A stretch of 64,000 nucleotides of DNA. Source: Actinomycetes bacterium (GTDB lineage Bacteria; Actinomycetota; Acidimicrobiia; Acidimicrobiales; Microtrichaceae). The DNA lies in assembly GCA_024222295.1 (NCBI GenBank), contig JAAEPF010000034.1, positions 186,001 to 250,000 on the forward strand. The letters are read 5' to 3'. Made by a program: the position numbers and the translations under genes. The stretch's first letter is position 1. Each line of letters opens with the position of its first letter. Positions 7,103 to 14,845 of the stretch are shown here, piece after piece. The notes under the pieces were generated by a model. It did no database searches. It was not told the DNA's origin and worked only from the letters and a program-made list of their open reading frames with translations.

Positions 7103-8359
7103 TCAGACCGTCGCCGGGCGGACCTTGTAGCGCATCGGCAGGTGCTTCAGCCCGACCACGAAAGACGACTGGATCTGCTCCGGCTCGCCCGCCAGCTCCG
7201 CCCACTCGAGGCGCCTGCCCAGCTCCAGTAGCAGGGCCCGCTGCGAACGCCGGGCAAGGTTGGCGCCGAGGCAGAAGTGCTCGCCGATGCCGAAGCCGAG
7301 GTTGCGGCTGTGGTCGCGGTCGACCCGGAAGTCGAAGGGGTCGTCGAACACCTCCTCGTCGCGGTTGGCCGACGCGTAGAACATCACGACGCTGTCGCCC
7401 TCGGAGATCTCCTGGCCACGGATCACCGTGTCGGCGGTGGCGGTGCGCTTCATGTAATTGACCGGCGAGGTCCACCGCACGATCTCCTCGACCGCCTTGT
7501 CGACGTTCTCGGGGTGTGCGCGGATCTTCTCCATCTCCTCGGGGTTCTCGATCAATGCGCGCATGCCGCCCACCAGCGCGTTCTTGGTGGTGTCGTGGCC
7601 TGCGGTGAAAACGATGAGGAAGTAGCCCACCGTCTCCAGTGGGCCCATCGGCTCGCCGCCCACCATGCCGTTGGCGAGAATGCTGGCGAGGTCGTCGCGG
7701 GGACAACCGCGACGGTCCTGGATGATCCCGTCGAACAACTGGTAAAGCTCCTGGGCGAGCTCCATGATCGCCTGGCCCCGATCGTCACCCTCCCGTTGGA
7801 GTTCGGGATCCTCGTTGGCGAACAGCTGGTTGGTGAGCCGCAGGATGTCGGGCTCCTGCTCACGGGGCACGCCGAGCATCGTGGACAGGATCCGCAGTGG
7901 GTGCGCTGCCGCCACGTCGTTGGCGAAGTCGCACTCGCCCTCACCGTCGTCACCGACCATTGCGTCCACCACCTCGCGGGCGCTGCGCTCGATCACCTCA
8001 TCCATCTCCCTGATGGCACGCGGCGTGAACACCGGACTTGCCACCTTGCGCACCTCACGGTGCTCCGGTGGGTCGATCTGGATGATCACCCGCATGGTGG
8101 AAAAGGCGCTGGCCGCAAGCTCTGCCTCCTGCACCTCCGGTAGCACCACGATTCCGGGTTCGGAGCAGAACAGGTCGGGTTGGGTGGAGATCTCGCAGAT
8201 GTCGGCATGCTTGGTGACAGCCCAGAAGGGCTCGAAGTCCTTCGACTCGCAGCGGTGCACCGGCGACTCGGCCCGCAGCCGGGTCCAGATGTCGTGCGGC
8301 GGCCCGTTCTCCGCGTAGTACTTCGACGCGATCAGCTCGTGGCCGTCGGTGATCGTCAT
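7103..8359 (-). CDS. Cytochrome P450
   Basis: A 418-residue P450 with the B-C region IIQIDPPEHREVRKVASPVF, the I-helix FTAGHDTTKNALVGG, ExxR in EEIVRW, and the heme loop GFGIGEHFCLGANLARR with Cys363. The overall form resembles actinobacterial P450s of the CYP124/125/142 type that oxidise the terminal methyl of branched lipid side chains, but subfamily assignment by eye is weak. ATG 8359 has GGGGGAA nine bases upstream. It follows the thioesterase by 62 bases and precedes the crotonase by 10 in the same operon. The combination fits oxidation of a hydrophobic chain followed by CoA-linked degradation. Confidence 0.93.
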   Translation of the reverse strand: MTITDGHELIASKYYAENGPPHDIWTRLRAESPVHRCESKDFEPFWAVTKHADICEISTQPDLFCSEPGIVVLPEVQEAELAASAFSTMRVIIQIDPPEHREVRKVASPVFTPRAIREMDEVIERSAREVVDAMVGDDGEGECDFANDVAAAHPLRILSTMLGVPREQEPDILRLTNQLFANEDPELQREGDDRGQAIMELAQELYQLFDGIIQDRRGCPRDDLASILANGMVGGEPMGPLETVGYFLIVFTAGHDTTKNALVGGMRALIENPEEMEKIRAHPENVDKAVEEIVRWTSPVNYMKRTATADTVIRGQEISEGDSVVMFYASANRDEEVFDDPFDFRVDRDHSRNLGFGIGEHFCLGANLARRSQRALLLELGRRLEWAELAGEPEQIQSSFVVGLKHLPMRYKVRPATV

Positions 8360-8421
8360 GTGGTTCCCCCTGTGGTCGTGCTCGTTGTGTGTCTCTGGTC
8401 TGTCGTTGTGCCGCGGTCCCC

Positions 8422-8886
8422 TCAGCGGGACAGTCCGAAGTAGGCGGCATGCGATGTGGCGACCACGGTGCCCTGCTCGTCCACCAACTCCTGGTCGACG
8501 GCCCACTTCGACTTGCCGGTGGACTCCAGTTCGGCTGCGACACGCTCGATCTCGTCCTCTGTCATCCGGCCCTCGACCAGGACCGACGTGGTCGCGGGCG
8601 CGAGGTAGCGCAAGCTCAGTTCGCCGACGACCGGGTAGAAGCGCTTCAGGTCGAATGCCGAGACGAAGAGCGATCCTCCCGGGGCCTCCGCGAGCGTGCA
8701 CAGCGCACCCGCGTACATTCCGCCCACGTGGTTGACGTTGGGCTCGAGTGGCAGTCGCAGGACCGCACGGCCGCGAACGCTGAGCAGTTCCTCGAGGCCG
8801 ATGCGTTCCACGAACGGGAACACCTTCACCCGCCGTCCCTCGGCGTAGGGCGGGAACTCCTCTACGAGCTCCTCGCCGCGGGTCAT
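8422..8886 (-). CDS. Hotdog-fold acyl-CoA thioesterase-like protein (DUF4442/PaaI type)
   Basis: A 154-residue hotdog-fold protein. Characteristic parts are NVNHVGGMYAGALCTLAEAPGG, corresponding to the central hotdog helix, and the strand KRFYPVVGELSLRYLAPATT. Such proteins hydrolyse acyl-CoA or act as housekeeping thioesterases. It is the first full-size gene of the minus-strand P450 operon. Its ATG overlaps the stop of an upstream 26-codon frame (ATGA) and has only a weak Shine-Dalgarno match, so coupled translation is likely. An acyl-CoA substrate is inferred; the exact one is unknown. Confidence 0.8.
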   Translation of the reverse strand: MTRGEELVEEFPPYAEGRRVKVFPFVERIGLEELLSVRGRAVLRLPLEPNVNHVGGMYAGALCTLAEAPGGSLFVSAFDLKRFYPVVGELSLRYLAPATTSVLVEGRMTEDEIERVAAELESTGKSKWAVDQELVDEQGTVVATSHAAYFGLSR

Positions 8887-8963
8887 CGCGCCGTTCCCGT
8901 GGACTCGTGCGCGCCCGAGCGTGCCGCGGTGATCCGGCGGTCGAGTCCCCCTTGTCGAGCCAT
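8883..8963 (-). CDS. Possible leaderless 26-residue leader peptide
   Basis: An ATG at 8963 lies exactly seven bases after a TAGACT -10 hexamer, the same spacing as in the thiolase promoter. The frame it opens encodes MARQGGLDRRITAARSGAHE plus six more residues and ends at a TGA overlapping the thioesterase ATG. The peptide has no recognisable motif. The geometry suggests that ribosomes loading on the leaderless ATG re-initiate at the thioesterase. Confidence 0.35.
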   Translation of the reverse strand: MARQGGLDRRITAARSGAHESTGTAR

Positions 8964-8967
8964 GTTT

Positions 8968-8999
8968 TTGAGTCTAGGCTCAATTCCGTCGTCGGCCAA
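8968..8999. promoter_or_regulatory. Divergent promoter region with the best TTGAGCCTAGGCTCAA-type operator
   Basis: TTGAGTCTAGGCTCAA (8968-8983) matches 15 of 16 bases of a perfect palindrome. On the minus strand TTGGCC (8999-8994) and TAGACT (8976-8971), spaced 17 bases apart, form a promoter for the thioesterase-P450 operon, and the palindrome covers the -10. The same interval is the only space from which the plus-strand LLM gene could be controlled, about 140 bases upstream of its start. Repressor binding here would affect both directions. Confidence 0.55.
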
Positions 9000-9123
9000 G
9001 GGCCTGTGATGAATGGCCAGTCCGAGCGGGCTGGTTCGCACAGCAGCGCGTCGGCGGGGGAACACACGGCGGCTGCGGGGGGACCGAGCCCATGGACCTT
9101 TACGACACGCCGAGGAGTGTGTG

Positions 9124-10182
9124 ATGAAGCTCGGACTGGCCATCGGGTACTCCGGCGCCGAGATGCGGCTGCCGCTCGAGCTGATCAAGAGCGCTGAAGA
9201 CCTCGGATTCGATTCGCTGTGGACCGCCGAGGCCTATGGCTCCGACGCCACGTCGCCGCTGGCCTACCTGGCTGCCATCACAGACCGCATCCGCCTCGGC
9301 ACCTCGGTGATGCAACTCGCCGGCAGGCCGCCCGCCATGGCCGCGATGCAGGCCGCCACCATCGACGCGCTCGCCGGCGGTGACCGGTTCATCGCCGGCA
9401 TCGGGGTGAGCGGCCCGCAGATTGTCGAGGGCTGGTACGGCCAGCCCTGGGGCAGTCCCTACTGGCGTATCCGCGACTACGTGGAGATCATGCGCAAGGT
9501 GCTGGCCCGCGAGGAGCCGGTGACCCACGACGGGCGCGAGATCTCACTGCCGTATGAGGGCGAAGGGGCGATGGGTATCGGCAAGCCCCTCAAGTCGATC
9601 CTGCACATGAACCCCGACATACCCATCTGGCTCGGAACCGGCGGCGAGGCCAACGTGGCGCTCACCGCCGAGATCGCCGATGGGTGGTTCCCGCTCAACT
9701 TCGTGCCCGGGATGATGGACACTTACCGCCCGTGGCTGGACAAGGGCTTCGCCCGTGCCGGCGGTGGCAAGTCGCTGGCGGACCTCGAGGTACAGCCCAT
9801 GGTGTCGGTGGCGGTCACCGACGACATCGAAGGCACGCTCGCCCGCATGAAGCCGGGCGTTGCGCTGTACGTGGGTGGCATGGGCCACCGCGAGAAGAAC
9901 TTCCACAACGACATGATGGTGAAGCGCGGCTACCCGGAGGCGGCTGCGGAGATCCAGGAGCTCTACCTGGCCGGCCGCAAGGACGAGGCGATTGCAGCCG
10001 TGCCTGATGACTACTGCGACGAGGGCGCATTGATCGGTCCGCCCGCGCGGATCAGGGAGCGCTTCGCGCAGTGGGAGCGCTCCGGAGCGACCGGGCTGAC
10101 GCTGCAGTGCCGCCAACCGGAGGCATTGGAGCTGATGGCGGAGATTTCGGGAAGTCTCGACAAAGTGAGGGAATCCACATGA
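9124..10182 (+). CDS. LLM-class (luciferase-like) flavin/F420-dependent oxidoreductase
   Basis: A 352-residue TIM-barrel enzyme of the luciferase-like monooxygenase superfamily, similar to the F420-dependent methylenetetrahydromethanopterin reductase-like branch. Typical elements are LGLAIGYSGAE at the N-terminus, DSLWTAEAYGSDATSPLAYL, the RIRLGTSVMQLAGRPP strand and GDRFIAGIGVSGPQIVEGWYG. ATG 9124 is preceded by GAGGAG. The stop overlaps the following acyl-CoA ligase start (ATGA). Actinobacterial relatives often belong to F420-dependent lipid or xenobiotic oxidation, and cofactor F420 rather than FMN is inferred. The gene diverges from the P450 operon and shares its operator region. Confidence 0.9.
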   Translation: MKLGLAIGYSGAEMRLPLELIKSAEDLGFDSLWTAEAYGSDATSPLAYLAAITDRIRLGTSVMQLAGRPPAMAAMQAATIDALAGGDRFIAGIGVSGPQIVEGWYGQPWGSPYWRIRDYVEIMRKVLAREEPVTHDGREISLPYEGEGAMGIGKPLKSILHMNPDIPIWLGTGGEANVALTAEIADGWFPLNFVPGMMDTYRPWLDKGFARAGGGKSLADLEVQPMVSVAVTDDIEGTLARMKPGVALYVGGMGHREKNFHNDMMVKRGYPEAAAEIQELYLAGRKDEAIAAVPDDYCDEGALIGPPARIRERFAQWERSGATGLTLQCRQPEALELMAEISGSLDKVREST

Positions 10183-11723
10183 CCGACGCTGGTACCGAAG
10201 CCGGGGGCACCCAGCAGCCCGAAGAGATCTTCCGGCGCCACGGCGACAACCCTGCGGTGATCATGGCCGGGTCGGGCCGCACGCTGTCCTACGCCGAGAT
10301 GGACGACCGCTCCACGCGGCTGGCCCGCGTGTTCGACGAGGCGGGCCTCACCCGCGGCGATCACGTTGCCCTCATGCTCGGCAACCAGCCCGAGTTCTTC
10401 GAGGTCGTGTGGGCGGCGCTGCGCTCCGGTCTCTACATGACGCCCATCAACTGGCATCTCGGCGCTGAGGAGGCTGGCTACATCATCCAGGATTGCGGCG
10501 CGAAGGCCTTCGTGACCTCGGCGGAGCTGTCAGCGGTGGCCGCCGAACTCGGCCCCTGGTGTGACGGTGTGACCAAGCGCCTCATGGTCGGTGGCGCGGT
10601 CGACGGCTACGAGGACTACGACGCGGCCCTCGCCGCCGCCTCTGGCGAGCCCCGCGGCGAGGAGCACGCAGGCACCTTCATGCTCTACTCCTCCGGCACC
10701 ACCGGAAAGCCCAAGGGAATCGTGCCCGAGCTGCCCACCTCCCGTTTCGGGGAGGTGGCGGACACAATCACGATGCTGATGGAGGCCCTCTACGGCGCGG
10801 ACGACTCCTCGGTGTACCTGAGCCCGGCGCCGATGTACCACGCGGCCCCACTCGGGTTCTCCACCGCCGTGCAGCGCCTCGGTGGCGCGGTGGTGGTGAT
10901 GGAGCGCTTCGACGCGGCCGCCGCCCTCGAGGCGGTCGAGTCACACAGCGTCACCCACGCGCAGTTCGTGCCCACCCACTTCATCCGCATGTTGCGCCTG
11001 CCCGACGACGTGCGCACCGGACGCGACCTCTCCAGCCTCAGAACGGTTCTGCATGCCGCGGCGCCCTGCCCGGTGCCTGTGAAGCACCAGATGATCGACT
11101 GGCTCGGCCCGATCATCGAGGAGTACTACGCGGGCTCCGAGGCGTTCGGCGTGGCACTCATCAATTCGGAGGACTGGCTGGAACACCCCGGCTCGGTGGG
11201 TCGTCCGGCGCTCAGCCCGGTGCACATCACCGGCCCCGACGGTGAGGAGCTGCCGGTCGGTGAGACCGGTCAGGTCTGGTTCGAGACCCAGCTGCGCTTC
11301 GAATACAACAACGATCCCGACAAGACCAGCAGCGTGTACGACGACCGTGGTTGGGCCACCTACGGCGACGTGGGACGGGTCGACGAGGACGGCTTTCTGT
11401 ACCTCACAGACCGAGCGTCCAACATGATCATCTCGGGCGGGGTCAACATCTACCCCCAGGAAGCCGAGAACGTGCTGAGCACACATCCCGACGTGCACGA
11501 CGTTGCCGTGCTCGGAGTTCCCGACGACGAGATGGGCGAGCGGGTGAAGGCGTTCGTGGAACTCGGCGATGGCGTCGGGGCATCCGATGCCAAGGCCGAG
11601 GAGCTGATCACGTTCTGCCGCGACGAGCTGGCCCACTACAAGTGCCCGCGCGAGCTCCAGTTCATGGAGGAGCTGCCCCGCATGGAGACCGGCAAGCTGC
11701 TGAAGAGGCGCCTCCTGGAGTAG
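10179..11723 (+). CDS. Acyl-CoA synthetase (AMP-forming ligase)
   Basis: A 514-residue ANL-superfamily ligase that adenylates a carboxylic acid and transfers it to CoA. Motifs are the P-loop-like YSSGTTGKPKG near residue 170, the adenylate-binding YYAGSEAFG, GWATYGDVGRVDEDGFLYL, the hinge DRASNMIISGGVNIYP and the C-terminal lysine region PRMETGKLLKR. Length is typical. The start overlaps the LLM gene stop, so the two are coupled and probably act consecutively. It is the entry point to CoA-linked catabolism in this cluster. The chain specificity cannot be judged from the sequence. Confidence 0.93.
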   Translation: MTDAGTEAGGTQQPEEIFRRHGDNPAVIMAGSGRTLSYAEMDDRSTRLARVFDEAGLTRGDHVALMLGNQPEFFEVVWAALRSGLYMTPINWHLGAEEAGYIIQDCGAKAFVTSAELSAVAAELGPWCDGVTKRLMVGGAVDGYEDYDAALAAASGEPRGEEHAGTFMLYSSGTTGKPKGIVPELPTSRFGEVADTITMLMEALYGADDSSVYLSPAPMYHAAPLGFSTAVQRLGGAVVVMERFDAAAALEAVESHSVTHAQFVPTHFIRMLRLPDDVRTGRDLSSLRTVLHAAAPCPVPVKHQMIDWLGPIIEEYYAGSEAFGVALINSEDWLEHPGSVGRPALSPVHITGPDGEELPVGETGQVWFETQLRFEYNNDPDKTSSVYDDRGWATYGDVGRVDEDGFLYLTDRASNMIISGGVNIYPQEAENVLSTHPDVHDVAVLGVPDDEMGERVKAFVELGDGVGASDAKAEELITFCRDELAHYKCPRELQFMEELPRMETGKLLKRRLLE

Positions 11724-11764
11724 GCGCCCTGCGCTGGCTCGTCTACAACACCGCCGGAGGTGAT

Positions 11765-11899
11765 GTGAGCCCGACTGCCCAGGCGGTCGAGAGCGTCCCT
11801 GCGGACCGGCTGTTCACCGAGCCGCGCGACTTCACCGATCTGGACGCGTGGCACACCGTGGCGGCGGATCTCCGACGCAACGGTGAAATGCACCACTGA
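11765..11899 (+). pseudogene. N-terminal remnant of a cytochrome P450
   Basis: A GTG at 11765 is preceded by an excellent ribosome-binding site (GGAGGTGAT). The frame encodes 44 residues ending FTDLDAWHTVAADLRRNGEM-HH and then stops. The segment from DFTDLDAW resembles the N-terminal entry of actinobacterial P450s (D-F/L-x-D-x-D-x-W-H...LRxxxPVHR), and the frame stops just where PVHR would be expected. No downstream P450 sequence is visible before the convergent TetR gene at 11919. A decayed gene is the best reading, but a genuine 44-residue protein cannot be excluded. Confidence 0.45.
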
Positions 11900-11918
11900 T
11901 CCGATCATGCCTGCGCTT

Positions 11919-12560
11919 TCAGCTGGTCTGACCGATCTGCCAGTCGAGGCGGAGCAGCGACCTGGTGAGGTCGCGCATCACGTCGGAGAAGGCGTGGACG
12001 AGCTCCGGGGACCGCGGGTCATAGGAGTTGTCGCCCGCCAGGCTCGGCGGGCCCACGAAGTAGAAGCACACCGCGCCCACGATGATGTTCGCCACCATCA
12101 CCGGGTCGACGCCCTTCACCTTCGACTGGGACGCGAACACGTCCATGATCGACGCGATCACCCCCGTGCGGGCCTTGGCCTCGATGATGGCGCGGGCATC
12201 GCCGCCCGGCGACGCCGTCTCGCGCAGCAGCAGGCGCGCCGCATTGGGGCGCTCGCCTGCGTAGGTGACGATGGCTCCCACAGCTGCATCGAGGCGGACC
12301 TCTACAGGACCGTCGCTCGTGAGGATCTCGTTGAGCTCGGCGAAGAGCGGGTTGAAGATGCGCTCGAGTGTGGCTTCGTAGAGGACCTGCTTGCTGGAGA
12401 AGTGGTACAGGATCGCCGTGCCCTGGATGCCGGCCCGGTCGCCGATCGCGTCCAGTGACGCTCCCTCGTAGCCGTTGGCCGAGAACAGCTCCTCCGCGGC
12501 GTCGAGGATCGACTTGCGGGTGCGTTCGGACTTGGTGAGCCCGGTCGATTCAGCAACCAA
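11919..12560 (-). CDS. TetR/AcrR-family transcriptional regulator
   Basis: A 213-residue TetR regulator. The N-terminal helix-turn-helix is clear (SILDAAEELFSANGYEGASL, then AIGDRAGIQGTAILYHFSSK), followed by a helical ligand-binding domain with a hydrophobic segment around VANIIVGAVCFYFVG. The start must be TTG 12560 or later because an in-frame TGA lies four codons upstream; an AGG precedes it. It is the third gene after the amidohydrolase and a crotonase on the same strand. The promoter of that operon carries the TTGAGC-type palindrome, so this protein is the leading candidate to bind that motif here, at the thiolase and at the P450 operon. Confidence 0.9.
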   Translation of the reverse strand: MVAESTGLTKSERTRKSILDAAEELFSANGYEGASLDAIGDRAGIQGTAILYHFSSKQVLYEATLERIFNPLFAELNEILTSDGPVEVRLDAAVGAIVTYAGERPNAARLLLRETASPGGDARAIIEAKARTGVIASIMDVFASQSKVKGVDPVMVANIIVGAVCFYFVGPPSLAGDNSYDPRSPELVHAFSDVMRDLTRSLLRLDWQIGQTS

Positions 12561-12596
12561 CGCGAGTCCTCATGGGAGCAACCCGTCGCGGCTGCC

Positions 12597-13490
12597 TCAC
12601 TGGCCACCCCCGGGCAGCCGACCATCGGGTTCGTTCACGCTCGCGGTGCCGTCGCCGAAGGGTTCGTCGCGGCGCCGCAGCACTTCCTTGAGCCCGAGGT
12701 CGCGCACGGTGCGACCGAAGCCTCGCACCACATCAGCGCGGTGTGCGCGGGCGTCGTTCTCCGCAGCGAGCCGCTGCAGGACCTGTGCCCCCATGAGTTC
12801 CATGCCGAGGTTGGTGATCCGCTTGTTGGCGGCCAGCAGGTCGGGGTCGATGAGGGCGAGGCGGTCGGCGATCCCCTCGACCTCGTCCTCGAGCAGGTCG
12901 GCGGGAACCGACTTGAGTGCGAGGCCGATCTCGGCGGCGTCGCTTCCCGAGACCGTGTCGCCGGTGAGCTGGAGGCGCTTGGCCCACTGTGGGCCGCAGT
13001 TGTAGAGCCACAGGTTGCTCGGCAGCGCACCCATGCTCCGCGCCGCAGGGAATCCCATCCGCGCGTCATCGGCGATCACCACCATGTCGCACACCATGGC
13101 CAGGTCGGTGCCACCGGCAAGGCAGTTGCCGTGCACCTGCGCGATGGTCGGCTTGTGCATCTCCCACAGCGCACGGATGCGGCGGTTGTTGCGCTCGATC
13201 AGCCAGATGTCGTCGTCGAAGCTCCGCCCCGACCGTTGGCCCTCCTCGGGCTTCCGGCCGAGCGCGGTGAGGTTGTAGCCCGCACAGAACGATGGTCCGT
13301 CACCGCGCAGGATCAGGCAGTGCACCGATGTGTCGTCGTCGGCGCGCCATGCGGCGTCCTCGAGCTCGACGAGCATCGCTTCGGTGATGGCGTTGTGTGT
13401 GTCGGGCAGGGCGAGGGTGACGCGTGCCCGGCCGTCGGACACGTCGTATCGGATGGCTGAGTAGTCGGCTGGGTCCATCGCCTCGCTCAT
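12597..13490 (-). CDS. Crotonase-family protein with altered active site
   Basis: A 297-residue enoyl-CoA hydratase/isomerase-family protein. The first oxyanion loop is GPSFCAGYNL and the second CLAGGTDLAMVCD. The usual catalytic Glu of GGGxEL is Asp here, and the second catalytic position lies in AARSMGALPSNLW, with no Glu where PE is normal. Simple hydratase chemistry is therefore doubtful, and isomerase, hydrolase or other crotonase activities are possible. ATG 13490 overlaps the amidohydrolase stop (ATGA); MDPADY at 13478 is an alternative start. A TetR gene follows 36 bases downstream. Confidence 0.88.
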   Translation of the reverse strand: MSEAMDPADYSAIRYDVSDGRARVTLALPDTHNAITEAMLVELEDAAWRADDDTSVHCLILRGDGPSFCAGYNLTALGRKPEEGQRSGRSFDDDIWLIERNNRRIRALWEMHKPTIAQVHGNCLAGGTDLAMVCDMVVIADDARMGFPAARSMGALPSNLWLYNCGPQWAKRLQLTGDTVSGSDAAEIGLALKSVPADLLEDEVEGIADRLALIDPDLLAANKRITNLGMELMGAQVLQRLAAENDARAHRADVVRGFGRTVRDLGLKEVLRRRDEPFGDGTASVNEPDGRLPGGGQ

Positions 13491-14680
13491 GCCGGCCGGG
13501 GCGTGTTGAGCGCAGCCGCGTTGTCGTGCAGCACCAGGCGCTGGTCGGCCTCGGAGATCCCGTCGAGCTCGGACAGGATGTCCCGCGGGTGCTCCATGCC
13601 TTCCATGTGCGGCCAGTCGGAGCCGTAGGTGACGTGGTCGGCGCCCATGAGTTCGATGATCTCGACCATGTCGTCCTCCCAGAACGGGTTGATCCACACG
13701 TGCTCGCGGAATGAGTCCACCGGGTCGTCGGTGTAGTGCTTCGGCGTGCGGTGCTTCGACTTGCCGAGCGCACGCAGCAGGCCGGGCAGGAACTCCGAGC
13801 CGTTCTCCACCGACACGATCCGCAGGTTGGGGAACCGCTCGAAGAGCAGGTCGAACACGAGGCTGGCGAGGAAGTCGTTGATGTTGCGCGAGCGGTGGAA
13901 GTTGGCGATGGTCGGCCGGGGCCCGAGGGCCAGCATGTCGTGGCTGCGGCGGTCATAGCCGTTGTTGTCGTGCTTGGTCGAGCCGATGTGGATGGCGACC
14001 GTGATGCCGGCCTCGTTGACCCGGGCCCAGAACGGATCGAACATCGGGTCACCCGGGTTGCGCGGACCCTGCCGCGTGAACACCGCACTAGGTCGCATGA
14101 CCACGAGGCGGGCATCTTGCTCGAGGGCCTTGTCCAGCTGATCGCAAGCCCAGTCGACGTCGGCGAGTGTGATGTAGGGCGCCGTGAAGATCCGGTCCTT
14201 GAAGTTGAAGCCCCAGTCCTCCGAGACCCACTTGTTGAACGCGTCGAACATCACCAGCGCAGCGCCTGTGTCGTGCTGGATCTGCTGTTCCATCAACACG
14301 GCCTGGGTGGGGAAGATCCATGCACCGTCGAGGCCCTGCTCGTCCATGACCGCGAGGCGGGCCTCGCGGTCCATGTACTCCGGGCGCAGCGGTTCGAGCG
14401 ACGAGCGGATCAGCTCCATCCCGGTACGCCCGTCGGGATTGCCCTGGAACAACTCGCGCAGCACACCGGGCTTGGAGATCGGGTCGAACGTCGGGTTGCC
14501 GTTGGTGCCCTCCGGGTCCATCCGACCCCCGACCAACTGGTACTGCCGCCCGTTGCGCTCGAGCTCGACCCACTGCACACAGCGCGCCTGCATCTCCTTG
14601 GGCACGTGGCGTGTGAACGCGTCGTGTGCCTCATAGAAGTGGTTGTCGGCGTCGAAGATCGGACCTTCGTAGTTGGCCAT
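13487..14680 (-). CDS. Amidohydrolase-2 family metal-dependent hydrolase
   Basis: A 397-residue TIM-barrel protein of the amidohydrolase 2 family (PF04909 type), which includes decarboxylases and C-C or C-O hydrolases. The metal site motif at the N-terminus is DADNHFYE, in place of DxHxH. Later strands give AIHIGSTKHDNNG and the C-terminal metal Asp in VTYGSDWPHMEG. Actinobacterial homologues are frequent in steroid and aromatic degradation clusters. ATG 14680 is preceded by GGGGGAA. It is the first gene of the amidohydrolase-crotonase-TetR operon. Confidence 0.9.
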   Translation of the reverse strand: MANYEGPIFDADNHFYEAHDAFTRHVPKEMQARCVQWVELERNGRQYQLVGGRMDPEGTNGNPTFDPISKPGVLRELFQGNPDGRTGMELIRSSLEPLRPEYMDREARLAVMDEQGLDGAWIFPTQAVLMEQQIQHDTGAALVMFDAFNKWVSEDWGFNFKDRIFTAPYITLADVDWACDQLDKALEQDARLVVMRPSAVFTRQGPRNPGDPMFDPFWARVNEAGITVAIHIGSTKHDNNGYDRRSHDMLALGPRPTIANFHRSRNINDFLASLVFDLLFERFPNLRIVSVENGSEFLPGLLRALGKSKHRTPKHYTDDPVDSFREHVWINPFWEDDMVEIIELMGADHVTYGSDWPHMEGMEHPRDILSELDGISEADQRLVLHDNAAALNTPRPA

Positions 14681-14739
14681 GCCGTTCCCCCATGGTCGAC
14701 GGCGTGGCTTGTACGCCGTTCAGGCCTTCACGATCAGTT

Positions 14740-14755
14740 TTGAGCGTACACTAAA
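14740..14755. promoter_or_regulatory. Operator-like palindrome at the amidohydrolase promoter
   Basis: TTGAGCGTACACTAAA matches 12 of 16 positions of TTGAGCCTAGGCTCAA with one half-site (TTGAGC) intact. On the minus strand a -10-like TAGTGT (14753-14748) is embedded in it, leaving a leader of about 60 bases before the ATG with its Shine-Dalgarno. This is the third copy of the motif in the window. Confidence 0.42.
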
Positions 14756-14845
14756 AACTGTGGAGGCGTCGAGTGGGTGTTCGGGGCTCGCACCGCAGCA
14801 GCGCCAACGATGGCCGTCCGAGCCGACTTGGCGCCAGTCACCCGG

